Shown in pieces: positions 44,272 to 52,538 of a DNA stretch of 64,000 bases (positions within the stretch are counted from its first letter, which is position 1; the number at the start of each line of letters is the position of its first letter). A program made the position numbers and the translations under genes. A model generated the notes under the pieces. That model made no database searches. It was not told where the DNA came from and saw nothing but the letters and a program-made list of their open reading frames with translations. Origin of the DNA: Bacteroidales bacterium (GTDB taxonomy: Bacteria > Bacteroidota > Bacteroidia > Bacteroidales > P3); assembly GCA_017479385.1 (NCBI GenBank), contig JAFVCE010000017.1, positions 310,001 through 374,000 on the forward strand, written 5' to 3'.

Positions 44272-45126
44272 TTAAGATAGATGAAGATTATTAATGCGAC
44301 AGTGAGCAACCATACCCATAGTGTGACGAAGGTTGATTTCGGCCACGAAAACCCGACCGCACTGCTCTACCATGAGGTCGACCCCAAGCGGTCCTGAATA
44401 TAGTGGGAAGATGTTGACGGCGAGCCAGTTTTCAACCTTACGGCGGACTGCCTGCAAATCGGTATTAGCAAATATTTTTTCTATCTCATTGTCGTTCAAC
44501 GAGATATTCTGACTATAGACAGCTTTTTCGACCTCGAAAAGAGAGTAACCGCAGAAACGGCCTCCAACGTATTCGAGAGCGAGGTTGTGCCACACTTTGC
44601 GCTGTGGTTCGACAATGACACATTGTTGGGCAGATACGGTTTTTGCCACCCAAGCACGGTCCTGAGGGGTAAGCGGCAGAGAGGCCCAGTGTAAGCCGCG
44701 GCCAGCGCCTGACCACGGGGCCTTCATCACAGCATGGGGAGCGACTTCGGCGAGGAAGGCCTCGACTTCGCCGACCGAATGGGCGGCAATGCAATCGGGC
44801 TGGAGGGACAGAACGGTGCTACGATGTTGTAGGCGACGAATGGTTGATAACTCACCGTCGGTGGGGAGAAAAGCCTGTGGCACGCCGAGTTTTAAGAGTT
44901 GATGTTTGAGCGTGGCGTTCCACCCCCAAGCAATTATCGACGAATAGGTGTCTGCTGAGGGGAGAGATTGGTAGGCCGAAGTGGCAATACCATCGCGATA
45001 GAGCGTGTTCATCAATCCCAACGAGGTGCGGGCAAAACTGACAGCCGAGTGTGGCGGAACGTAGCTGGGGCTGCCGTTGGCCAGGCAGAGGTCGTGTTCT
45101 GGGTTGAATATGAGCAACTTAGTCAT
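44272..45126 (-). CDS. ATP-grasp-like protein of unknown function
   Basis: 284 residues. The N-terminus (MTKLLIFNPEHDLCLANGSP) and the central MKAPWSGAGRGLHWA resemble the glycine-rich ATP-binding loop of ATP-grasp ligases, and AEINLRHTMGM near the end fits the metal-binding Glu/Asn segment. Such enzymes join a carboxylate to an amine or thiol using ATP. No substrate can be named. Similar proteins occur widely in Bacteroidales as uncharacterised genes. It starts right after the serA terminator and is probably co-transcribed with mntP downstream. Confidence 0.75.
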   Translation of the reverse strand: MTKLLIFNPEHDLCLANGSPSYVPPHSAVSFARTSLGLMNTLYRDGIATSAYQSLPSADTYSSIIAWGWNATLKHQLLKLGVPQAFLPTDGELSTIRRLQHRSTVLSLQPDCIAAHSVGEVEAFLAEVAPHAVMKAPWSGAGRGLHWASLPLTPQDRAWVAKTVSAQQCVIVEPQRKVWHNLALEYVGGRFCGYSLFEVEKAVYSQNISLNDNEIEKIFANTDLQAVRRKVENWLAVNIFPLYSGPLGVDLMVEQCGRVFVAEINLRHTMGMVAHCRINNLHLS

Positions 45127-45142
45127 TGCAATGGCATAAAAT

Positions 45143-45171
45143 TAAGGGAAGGCCCGAAGGCTCTTCCCTTA
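45143..45171 (-). terminator. Terminator after serA
   Basis: TAAGGGAAG (45171-45163 on the minus strand) pairs with CTTCCCTTA (45151-45143), with an inner GCC-TTCG-GGC helix capped by a stable tetraloop, followed by ATTTTAT. It separates serA from the ATP-grasp gene. Confidence 0.8.
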
Positions 45172-45196
45172 TAATAACGCCCAAAGGGCCGATTTA

Positions 45197-46117
45197 TTAT
45201 TTGTTGACCTGGAATTTTTTGTTACCAGTCTTGAAGAAATCGGCAATCTGGTTGGCGGCGGCAATACCGGCGTTGATGTTGGCCTCTTCGGTCTGGGCAC
45301 CCATCTTCTTGGGGGTAGCGAAGTAGCGGCCTTCGAAAGCGCGGAAGTCGGCGTCGGCATCGGGCATGATGTCGGTGATGTACTTCAGGTCGGTACGCTC
45401 GGCCATGAGTTTGAGCAGGCCGGCTTCGTCAATGACCTCTTTACGAGCACTGTTGACGAGGATACCACCCTTGTGCATCTTGCCCACGAGAGCATAGTTG
45501 ATGCTCTGCTTGGTCTCGGCGGTGGCGGGGATGTGGAGCGAAACGATGTCGCACTGCTCGAAGAGAGCCTCCTGGTTGGCGACGGCGGTAGCCATACCTG
45601 TTGCGTTGATTTGGTCGGCGGTCATGAAAGCGTCGTAGGCGTAGACTTCCATACCGAAGCCCTTGGCGATGCGGGCCACATTGCGTCCCACGTTACCGAA
45701 TGCGAGGATACCGAGTTTTTTGCCCATGAGTTCGCTGCCACTCTTGCCGTTATAGAAGTTGCGAACTGCGTAGACCAACATACCCATGACCAATTCGGCC
45801 ACGGCGTTGCTGTTCTGGCCAGGGGTATTCATGGCCACAATGCCACGAGCGGTGCAAGCCTCGAGGTCGAGGTTGTCGTAACCGGCACCAGCACGGACAA
45901 CGATTTTGAGGTTTTTGGCGTGGTCGATAACCTCTTTGGTCACTTTGTCGCTACGGACAATGAGGGCATCGGCGTCTGCGACGGCGGCGTAGAAATCGTT
46001 CACGTCGGTATATTTCTCGAGGAGGGCGAACTGATGGCCATTCTCCTCGACCACTTTTTTAATTCCATCAACGGCTACCTTTGCGAAAGGTTTCTCCGTT
46101 GCTACGAGAATTTTCAT
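45197..46117 (-). CDS. serA: D-3-phosphoglycerate dehydrogenase
   Basis: 306 residues, the short form without an ACT domain. Oxidises 3-phosphoglycerate with NAD as the first step of serine synthesis. ATG 46117 (MKILVATEKPFAKVAVDG) is chosen. The frame is open 35 codons upstream with coding-like text (FVIADDVNDARGFINKV), so a longer form is not excluded. The Rossmann motif is LGILAFGNVGRNVARIA, the catalytic Arg/Glu/His region is present in VVRAGAGYDNLDLEAC and later segments, and RYFATPKKMGAQTEEA is the C-terminal block; the usual histidine of the HxGxxT motif is replaced by K in PKKMGAQT. It follows serC, 120 bases away. Confidence 0.9.
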   Translation of the reverse strand: MKILVATEKPFAKVAVDGIKKVVEENGHQFALLEKYTDVNDFYAAVADADALIVRSDKVTKEVIDHAKNLKIVVRAGAGYDNLDLEACTARGIVAMNTPGQNSNAVAELVMGMLVYAVRNFYNGKSGSELMGKKLGILAFGNVGRNVARIAKGFGMEVYAYDAFMTADQINATGMATAVANQEALFEQCDIVSLHIPATAETKQSINYALVGKMHKGGILVNSARKEVIDEAGLLKLMAERTDLKYITDIMPDADADFRAFEGRYFATPKKMGAQTEEANINAGIAAANQIADFFKTGNKKFQVNK

Positions 46118-46237
46118 TTTTTTCTTGTTTTTGGATATGGATTTTACCTTATTTATGAAGCCACGGGCATCATTGACGTCGTCTGCAATGACAAACATAT
46201 CGATGAGGTCAATGATGTCCATGACGGCATTAATGCT

Positions 46238-47350
46238 TTACTTGTTGGCTTTCTCGAAGTCCTGCATGCACTGGACGAGAGCCTCGACGGCCTCGATGGG
46301 GCAAGCATTGTAGAGGCTGGCGCGGAAACCACCAACCGAGCGGTGACCCTTAATACCAACCATGCCACGCTCTTTGGCGAAGGCCATGAAAGCGTCTTGC
46401 AGGTTTTCGCGGCCAGGAGCCATGACGAAGCAGTGGTTCATAATGGAGCGGCTGTCCTTCTCGGCGGTGCCGATGAACATACTGTTGCGGTCGATTTCTT
46501 CGTAAAGGAGGTTGGACTTCTTGACGTTGATTTTGTTCATTTCTGCAACGCCACCAAGCTCTTTGACCCATTTCAGAGTTTCGTACATCATGAAGATGTT
46601 GATGACCGGCGGGGTGTTGAACATGGAGATATTCTTGGCTTCTTCGGCAGCGTGGGTGCGGAAGTCGACCATTGTGGGCAGGGGGTTCATGTATTGACGG
46701 TCGGTAATCTTGCCGAGGATGTCTTTACGGACGATGTAGAAAGTGACGCCAGCAGGGCCAACATTCTTCTGGGCACCACCATAGATGAGGCCGTATTTCT
46801 TCACGTCGACGGGGCGGCTCATGATGTCGGAGCTCATATCGGCAACGAGCATAACGTTGTTGATTTCGTTAGCATCCATGTCGCGACGGATTTCGGTGCC
46901 GTAGATGGTGTTGTTGGTAGTGATGTGGAAGTAGTCGGCGTCGGCTGGGACGGTCCATCCTTTAGGAATGTAGCTGTAGGTCTTGTCTTCGCTGCTGGCG
47001 ACGATAACGGTTTCGCCGAACAGTTTGGCCTCTTTGGCAGCTTTTTTTGCCCACACACCAGTCTGCAGATAGGCAGCTTTCTTGTTGAGCAGGTTGGCGG
47101 GAACATCCATGAAACCGGTGCTGGCACCACCACCGAGGAAGAGAACCTCGTACTCTTCGGGGATACCGAGCAGGTCGCGCCACAACTGACGGGTGTCGGC
47201 CATCAGTTTCTCCCAACCGGGGGTACGGTGGCTGATTTCGGCAATACCGATACCGGTGTTATCGAAGTCGTACAGAGCCTTGACGGTGTTTTCAATGGCT
47301 TGTTTCGGCAGGACGCAAGGACCTGCGTTGAAGTTATAGGCTGTTTTCAT
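46238..47350 (-). CDS. serC: Phosphoserine aminotransferase
   Basis: 370 residues. A PLP enzyme converting 3-phosphohydroxypyruvate and glutamate to phosphoserine, and acting also in pyridoxal synthesis. The PLP lysine is in GAQKNVGPAGVTFYIV, the N-terminus NFNAGPCVLPKQAIENT is typical, and EVLFLGGGASTGFMDVPANLL and KGHRSVGGFRASLYNA are family blocks. It is upstream of serA on the same strand, making a serine-synthesis pair; serB is not in the window. Its promoter is about 70 bases upstream. Confidence 0.96.
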   Translation of the reverse strand: MKTAYNFNAGPCVLPKQAIENTVKALYDFDNTGIGIAEISHRTPGWEKLMADTRQLWRDLLGIPEEYEVLFLGGGASTGFMDVPANLLNKKAAYLQTGVWAKKAAKEAKLFGETVIVASSEDKTYSYIPKGWTVPADADYFHITTNNTIYGTEIRRDMDANEINNVMLVADMSSDIMSRPVDVKKYGLIYGGAQKNVGPAGVTFYIVRKDILGKITDRQYMNPLPTMVDFRTHAAEEAKNISMFNTPPVINIFMMYETLKWVKELGGVAEMNKINVKKSNLLYEEIDRNSMFIGTAEKDSRSIMNHCFVMAPGRENLQDAFMAFAKERGMVGIKGHRSVGGFRASLYNACPIEAVEALVQCMQDFEKANK

Positions 47351-47417
47351 TGCGTTTGTTGTTAAATGTATTGTTATTCAATTGGTTAAACAGTTCTTCT
47401 CAATCATTTTGAGACTA

Positions 47418-47425
47418 CAAAGATA
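47418..47425 (-). promoter_or_regulatory. -7 element for serC-serA
   Basis: TATCTTTG on the minus strand, 67 bases before the serC start at 47350. Confidence 0.6.
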
Positions 47426-48199
47426 CACTATTTTTCTGACATAAAGTCATTTATGATAAAAAAAATATCAACAAAACTTTTCTCACGCCGTAACCAATCT
47501 GAAAGCCAACAAGTTAGACAATTAATTATAGTACGCGCGCGAAAGGGTGATAAAAAAATCATACGAACAGTGGTGAATAAAAAAATTAGGCAGAAAGCGA
47601 GAACTGAGCGCAACAATTGTGAGCCGGCCTACGTAGAAAACAAATCTCTTTTTCGAGACAGGATGTTGAGGAGCTATTTTTTTCAAAAAAAAATTCTGTT
47701 GAAAACAATAAATAATTCCTAACAGTATTTTGTGGATAAAAAGCCAAACAGATGATTTTTTGAGAGTTACAAATAAGGTGCCGGATAATTACCGCTGATT
47801 GTCAACACTTTAAAAAAAGTAGCTAAAAATGAGCAAGTTACGAGCATTATGATTTTACAAACAGTTGAATATCAGAATGCTCTGGTGGATGTTAACATTT
47901 TTAGAATGTGAACATAAAATTTGCGAAAAAACATTCAAAATATTCAGATTTTTTTCGTATATTAAGAGGCGTGGACAGAGAGGGTTTTGAGGTTAAGTAG
48001 GTTATTTTTCAGTCATTTGAGAAAATGAGTTAAAGGGGGAACACAACACATTGGCGCAAAACTTTACAAAAAAAAGTTGATATATGCAAATTTATTTTTC
48101 ATCATAGAAGCTGATTTTTTGGTGCATTTTTGCAATGTCAAACGAAAACGACGCAAAACTCGTAACATATAGAAAAACCAGGAAATTAGACAAATCACA
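47426..48199. other. AT-rich gap upstream of dnaA, candidate replication origin
   Basis: About 770 bases with no convincing gene; an 89-codon open frame at 47453-47722 has a composition unlike its neighbours. The strand is AT-rich with long A and T runs. One perfect DnaA box is at 47731-47739 (TGTGGATAA, the reverse of TTATCCACA), and a near match lies at 47886-47894 (GTGGATGTT). The position beside dnaA and between divergent genes is typical of oriC, but a single perfect box is thin evidence. Confidence 0.45.
47731..47739 (-). promoter_or_regulatory. DnaA box
   Basis: The minus strand reads TTATCCACA, a perfect consensus DnaA-binding site, 461 bases before dnaA. Confidence 0.6.
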
Positions 48200-49645
48200 A
48201 TGGCGCAAGATTACAAGACAGTTTGGGCAAATTGCCTCGAAATAATAAAAGATAACCTCGGCAAGGACAATGAAAAAATTTTCAAGACCTGGTTCGAACC
48301 TATCATACCTGTGCAACTCGAGGACTCGGTACTGACCATCCAAGTACCCAGTTTCTTCTTCTACGAATGGCTCGAAGAGCATTTCATCGACCTGCTACGC
48401 AGAACCATTCGCCTGCAACTTGGCCCTTCGGGAATGCTTAAGTACAGCATTGCCGTGGACCAAAGCATTTCGGACACCCCCATTGTGACCAACATTCCAT
48501 CGACTGGTCACCAACTGACGCAGAATCAACCGAAAGATGTTCCTATAAATATAAATAAGGAGAATGCAAGCGAGTTCCCGAACCCGTTCATTATTCCCGG
48601 TATACAGAAGGTGAGAATCAACTCGCAGTTGAGCGACAAAAAGACGTTCGACAACTTTGTTGAGGGCGACTGTAACCGCCTTGCGAGGGCTGCCGGCTAT
48701 GCCGTTGCCGAAAATCCGGGCACGACGGCCTTCAACCCACTGCTTCTCCACAGCAGCGTGGGGCTGGGCAAAACCCACTTGGCCAACGCTATTGGCTTAA
48801 AAACTCGCGAGTTGCACCCAGACAAGACCGTTTTGTACGTCAGTTCAGAGCAGTTTGCACAACAATACACCGAGGCCGGAAAGAACAAGACAATCAACGA
48901 CTTCATACACTTCTACGAGATGATAGACGTGTTGATTGTGGACGACATTCAGTTCTGGGAGAATAAATTTGCTGGTACGCAAGACGCTTTCTTCCACATA
49001 TTCAACTACTTGCACCAACACAACTGCCAGATAATAATTACCTCTGACAAGGCTCCGAGCGAGATGCGCGACCTCAATCCCCGCCTGCTTTCGCGTATGA
49101 AGTGGGGCTTGGCCGCCGACTTGCAGATACCCGACGCAGAAACTCGCATTCGCATTCTGCAACAAAAACTTTCGAGCGACGGCATAGAGATGCCCTACGA
49201 TGTAATTGAATACATAGCCTACAACATCAACACCAACGTGCGCGAACTCGAAGGCGCCCTAATATCGCTCATTGCACAAAGTTCGCTCAACAAGAAGCAA
49301 ATTACGCTCGACCTTGCCAAGCAGATGATAGACAAGTTTGTGAAGAACACCTCGCGCGAGATAACAATAGAATATATACAAAAAGTGGTGTGCGACTACT
49401 TTAACCTCCCCATCGAGAGCATACAGTCGCGCACACGTAAGCGCGAGATTGTTCAGGCTCGACAACTGACGATGTATTTTGCAAAAAAGATGACAAAGTC
49501 GTCGTTGGCCATCATTGGACTGCAATGTGGCAACAAGGACCACGCCACAGTGCTCCACGCCTGCAAGACCATTGCCAACCTGAACGAGACCGACAAACAG
49601 TTCCATTTTTGGGTAGAAGAGCTTGAGAAAAAGTTCAAAGAATGA
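48200..49645 (+). CDS. dnaA: Chromosomal replication initiator protein DnaA
   Basis: 481 residues. Domain I (WANCLEIIKDNLGKDNEKIF) and a linker lead to the AAA+ domain, with Walker A HSSVGLGKTHLANAIG (about residues 181-196) and Walker B VLIVDDIQFW (about 243-252). Domain IV ends the protein with the DNA-binding signature GNKDHATVLHACKTI, which reads the DnaA box. It opens oriC to start replication. The start ATG 48200 is preceded by a CATTTTTG sequence, one mismatch from the promoter consensus. It overlaps the flavin reductase gene by four bases (ATGA), a coupling not seen in most other phyla. Confidence 0.97.
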   Translation: MAQDYKTVWANCLEIIKDNLGKDNEKIFKTWFEPIIPVQLEDSVLTIQVPSFFFYEWLEEHFIDLLRRTIRLQLGPSGMLKYSIAVDQSISDTPIVTNIPSTGHQLTQNQPKDVPININKENASEFPNPFIIPGIQKVRINSQLSDKKTFDNFVEGDCNRLARAAGYAVAENPGTTAFNPLLLHSSVGLGKTHLANAIGLKTRELHPDKTVLYVSSEQFAQQYTEAGKNKTINDFIHFYEMIDVLIVDDIQFWENKFAGTQDAFFHIFNYLHQHNCQIIITSDKAPSEMRDLNPRLLSRMKWGLAADLQIPDAETRIRILQQKLSSDGIEMPYDVIEYIAYNINTNVRELEGALISLIAQSSLNKKQITLDLAKQMIDKFVKNTSREITIEYIQKVVCDYFNLPIESIQSRTRKREIVQARQLTMYFAKKMTKSSLAIIGLQCGNKDHATVLHACKTIANLNETDKQFHFWVEELEKKFKE

Positions 49646-50211
49646 AAACCGCGTTCAAACCTGGCACGATGATTTATCCGTTGCCAGCGGTTATGGTGAG
49701 TTGCGGAGACTGTGCCGAGAACTACAACATCATCACCGTGGCTTGGACTGGCACTATTTGTAGCGACCCTCCACTCTGCTACGTCTCGATACGGCCGAGC
49801 AGATATAGCCACGAACTGATAGAACGCACTGGCGAGTTCGTAATCAACCTGACGACAGAAAGATTGGCTTTTGCCACCGACTGGTGTGGGGTGAAGAGTG
49901 GACGCGACTGCAACAAGTTCAAAATGATGGGTTTGCATACTGAACAAGGGCAAGTGGTGAAGGCTCCGCTCATTGCAGAGAGCCCACTCAACATAGAGTG
50001 CCGTGTTGTTGAGACGAAGAAATTAGGGTCGCACGATATGTTTATTGCCGAAGTTGTGGCAATCGATGCCGAAGAGGGTTTGATTGACAAGAGTACCGGA
50101 CAATTTCAGCTTAACCACGCTGCACCATTAGCCTACAGCCACGGCAAATACTACGGCTTGGGCGAACGGATTGGCGGCTTCGGCTTCTCGGTCCGGAAGA
50201 AGAGGAAATAA
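49642..50211 (+). CDS. Flavin reductase-like (FMN-binding split-barrel) protein
   Basis: 189 residues. The early MVSCGDCAENYNIITVAWTG and CYVSIRPSRYSHELIERTG, and the central CGVKSGRDCNKFKMMGL, match the flavin-reductase-like FMN-binding family. These proteins bind FMN without a signal peptide and act as NAD(P)H:flavin or related reductases. The N-terminal PLPAVMVSCGD is a common Bacteroidetes and Clostridia variant. It is translationally coupled to dnaA and followed by a GC-rich hairpin. The physiological substrate is unknown. Confidence 0.88.
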   Translation: MKTAFKPGTMIYPLPAVMVSCGDCAENYNIITVAWTGTICSDPPLCYVSIRPSRYSHELIERTGEFVINLTTERLAFATDWCGVKSGRDCNKFKMMGLHTEQGQVVKAPLIAESPLNIECRVVETKKLGSHDMFIAEVVAIDAEEGLIDKSTGQFQLNHAAPLAYSHGKYYGLGERIGGFGFSVRKKRK

Positions 50212-50246
50212 CAATAATATATTGGGAAACAGATACGAAAAAGAAA

Positions 50247-50271
50247 GGGCGGCTCGCTTCGCTCGCCGCCC
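50247..50271. terminator. GC-rich hairpin between convergent genes
   Basis: GGGCGGC (50247-50253) and GCCGCCC (50265-50271) form a perfect 7-bp stem with an 11-base loop, between the convergent flavin reductase and hydG genes. A 23-base stretch (50249-50271) is identical to 25645-25667. Confidence 0.55.
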
Positions 50272-50296
50272 CTCGACTATATGAAACCACAGGCGA

Positions 50297-51691
50297 TTAG
50301 AAGTACAGGTCGCGCTCACCCTCGCCGATTTTGCACAGATTGCCTTCGACTTTGCGCTTAAGCTCCTCTTTGCTAAACGTTTGGGTGAGTTCTTTGAGAA
50401 GTTTTAGGCCTTTGGCCTTGGTCTCGGGCGAGGCATAATCCTCGAGATATTCGCGGAAGGTGAACATCGCGTTGGGCTTGCAATACTCTTTTATAAGGCC
50501 CGGTTTGGCGAGGTCCATGAAGTCGGCACCCACACGCCCTTTGCGATAGCAGCCGGTGCAGAAACTCGGGATGTAGCCGCCGTCAATCATCATGCTGATA
50601 ACCTCGTCGAGCGAGCGATGGTCGCCCAAAGTGAATTGGGCTCCGGTGCTGGCCTCTTCGTCGTAGCCGCCGGGGTTGGTCTCGCTGGCAGCGCTGATTT
50701 GGCTGACGCCGTACTTAACCAGCTGGTCGCGCATCTCGGGACGCTCGCGCGTGCTGATGATGATGCCGGTATAGGGCATGGCAATGCGGATGATGGCGAT
50801 GATTTTCATGAGATCTTTGTCGTTCACGGGGTGCGGGATGTTCTCTGGCAGACTGAACGGGGTGCCTTCGGCCGGCTCGATGCGGGGGAACGAAACGGTG
50901 TGAGGGCCGCAACCGTAATCCTCTTCGAGGTGACGGGCGTGCTCCATGATGGCGAGGATTTCGAACCGATAGTCGACCAGTCCGAAGAGGACACCGAGTC
51001 CTACGTCGTCGATACCGCCTTCCATAGCGCGGTCCATGCAGGTGAGGCGGTAGAGGTAGTCGCCTTTAGGAGTGTTGGCGGGGTGGAATTTGGCATACTC
51101 TACAGGGTCGTAGGTTTCTTGGAAACAGACGTAGGTGCCAATTTTTTCGGCCTTGAGTTTGGCAAAATCTTCGACGCTCATAGGGGCAAGTTCGACGTTG
51201 ATGCGGCGGATGGAACTACCCTTCTCGTCGCGAGCGGCATAGGTGCGACGGATTGCTTCGACCATATAGTCGGCGTCGTTGCGCGGACTTTCGCCACAGA
51301 TGAGGAGGGCACGCTTGTGGCCCATTCGCAGCAGGTGTTGAGTCTCGGTCTCGATTTCGTCGAGCGTGAGAATTTTGCGTTTAAGTTGTTTGTTGTCGCG
51401 ACGGAAACCACAGTACACGCAGTTGTTGACGCACGCGTTTCCGGTATAGATGGGGGCGAAAAGCACGAGGCGTTTGCCGTAGATTTCTTCCTTGCAGTAG
51501 TGAGCGGTGTCGAGGATTTTGGCAATATCGGCCTCGTTTTCAACGCATAGCAGCTTGGCCACATCCTCGAGTTTGAGGCCCTTGAGCTTGCGGGCACGGT
51601 TCAGGATTTCGTCGAGTTGGTCGGCTGTCGGGGCGTTGTTTTCGAGCATTCCGTAGAGCTTGTCGCGGTCTATGAAGTTTTGGTGTTTCAT
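50297..51691 (-). CDS. hydG: [FeFe]-hydrogenase H-cluster radical-SAM maturase HydG
   Basis: 464 residues. Cleaves tyrosine to supply CO and cyanide for the H-cluster. The radical-SAM cluster motif CxxxCxxC is C87, C91, C94 (NACVNNCVYCGFRRDN). The C-terminal auxiliary cluster has exactly the CX2CX22C spacing (FCTGCYRKG to KEYC), which separates HydG from ThiH. ETYDPVEYAKFHP and GLGVLFGLVDYRFEILA are other family blocks. It is downstream of a TM1266-type regulator gene in one transcript. HydE, HydF and the hydrogenase itself are not in the window. It implies anaerobic hydrogen metabolism. Confidence 0.97.
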   Translation of the reverse strand: MKHQNFIDRDKLYGMLENNAPTADQLDEILNRARKLKGLKLEDVAKLLCVENEADIAKILDTAHYCKEEIYGKRLVLFAPIYTGNACVNNCVYCGFRRDNKQLKRKILTLDEIETETQHLLRMGHKRALLICGESPRNDADYMVEAIRRTYAARDEKGSSIRRINVELAPMSVEDFAKLKAEKIGTYVCFQETYDPVEYAKFHPANTPKGDYLYRLTCMDRAMEGGIDDVGLGVLFGLVDYRFEILAIMEHARHLEEDYGCGPHTVSFPRIEPAEGTPFSLPENIPHPVNDKDLMKIIAIIRIAMPYTGIIISTRERPEMRDQLVKYGVSQISAASETNPGGYDEEASTGAQFTLGDHRSLDEVISMMIDGGYIPSFCTGCYRKGRVGADFMDLAKPGLIKEYCKPNAMFTFREYLEDYASPETKAKGLKLLKELTQTFSKEELKRKVEGNLCKIGEGERDLYF

Positions 51692-51724
51692 TGGGTATTG
51701 CGTTTTGGGATTAATAAAATTCGG

Positions 51725-51970
51725 TTACGATTTGATGAGAACCGCCTTGCAAACCACGTCGCGCAGGCGGCCAAGACGACCTGTGAGGGCATTAACCTCG
51801 TCGGAGGTGCCTTGAACGATGAGCGAGATGACGGCAGTTTGGCTTTCGCGGAACGGCAGCCCTTGGCGGGCAAGGATGATGCGGCCATGGTCGGCAAGGA
51901 TGTCGTTGATTTGGCGCGCGGCTTCGCGGTTGGATATGAGTATGGTTATGGTTCCTATTTTCTTCTCCAT
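51725..51970 (-). CDS. TM1266-type iron-only hydrogenase system regulator
   Basis: 81 residues with an ACT-like fold: KIGTITILISNREAARQIND, a histidine-containing turn (LADHGRIILARQGLPFR), then AVISLIVQGTSDEVNALTGR. This matches the small TM1266 family found beside hydrogenase maturation genes; its regulatory role is putative. It precedes hydG by 33 bases on the same strand, and a TAACTTTG promoter lies 58 bases upstream, so the two are a transcription unit. Ligand unknown. Confidence 0.9.
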   Translation of the reverse strand: MEKKIGTITILISNREAARQINDILADHGRIILARQGLPFRESQTAVISLIVQGTSDEVNALTGRLGRLRDVVCKAVLIKS

Positions 51971-52027
51971 CAGGTGTTAGGCTTTTGGATTAGAGATTGG
52001 TTGCAGTCGTGGTGGCGATTGCGAGTG

Positions 52028-52035
52028 CAAAGTTA
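52028..52035 (-). promoter_or_regulatory. -7 element for the TM1266-hydG unit
   Basis: TAACTTTG on the minus strand, 58 bases before ATG 51970. Confidence 0.65.
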
Positions 52036-52146
52036 CAACTATTTTTTGATTTGGCGAAAAAAAGTTTTGTAGGCTACCTGTTTTGTGGTAAAAAACGGGT
52101 AAATATCGGGCTGGCAAGGGGTAAATATTGGGTAAAAATCGGGGTT

Positions 52147-52234
52147 TATATGTCTGAATATCAATGCTTATTCGACCTCAATACGACCTTAACCCCTCTT
52201 TAACCCCTCCTCAACCATGTTTTCCAGGTAGTTA
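52147..52234 (+). repeat. Dispersed intergenic repeat, copy E
   Basis: It begins TATATGTCTGAATATCAATG, has the core CGACCTCAATACGACC with TTAACCCCTCTTTAACCCC, and ends TTTCCAGGTAGTTA. It lies in the long gap between the hydG unit and the four-helix-bundle gene, both on the minus strand. Confidence 0.85.
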
Positions 52235-52261
52235 TGAGTGGGTTGCTGGGGGTAAGACAAT

Positions 52262-52288
52262 TGCGCGCCGGCCTGCGGCCGGCGCGCA
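52262..52288. other. Very strong GC-rich hairpin
   Basis: TGCGCGCCGGCC (52262-52273) and GGCCGGCGCGCA (52277-52288) form a perfect 12-bp stem with a three-base loop. A-runs follow, so it is not a standard terminator in the plus direction; on the minus strand the T-run precedes it. A second inverted repeat, TTTTTGTCTC (52323-52332) with GAGACAAAAA (52361-52370), lies nearby. The rest of 52289-52538 shows no gene. Confidence 0.6.
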
Positions 52289-52538
52289 TAAAAAAAATAC
52301 GAAAAAAATCTAATTTTTGCGGTTTTTGTCTCCCGATTAAGGTCTTTTTCGACCCACCGTGAGACAAAAATTGGAGCCTCGACACTCTTAGCATCATGCC
52401 CGAGACGTTGACAACCCACCTCTACCCTGCCCTGCTGACGGCGACTGCTGGCTTGGTCGGCGAGGCTTGGCGTGGAGAGGCTGCGGCTTTATGCACCGAG
52501 AAGTGCATCGGACCAACCTCGTGCAGCCGTTGGGGAGT

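Noticed and set aside
45473-47365. Open frame of 630 codons on the plus strand over serA and serC
   Set aside because: It is antisense to two well-conserved genes; codon bias in this DNA leaves the opposite strand open. The peptide has no family likeness.
47453-47722. 89-codon basic frame in the gap upstream of dnaA
   Set aside because: Lysine/arginine/asparagine-rich text typical of AT-rich non-coding DNA, no homology-like motif, and it lies over the serC leader region.
52189-52419. 76-codon minus-strand frame ending in the repeat tail VEEGLKRG
   Set aside because: The body has no protein-like pattern and crosses a strong hairpin; only the tail matches because it lies in repeat copy E.
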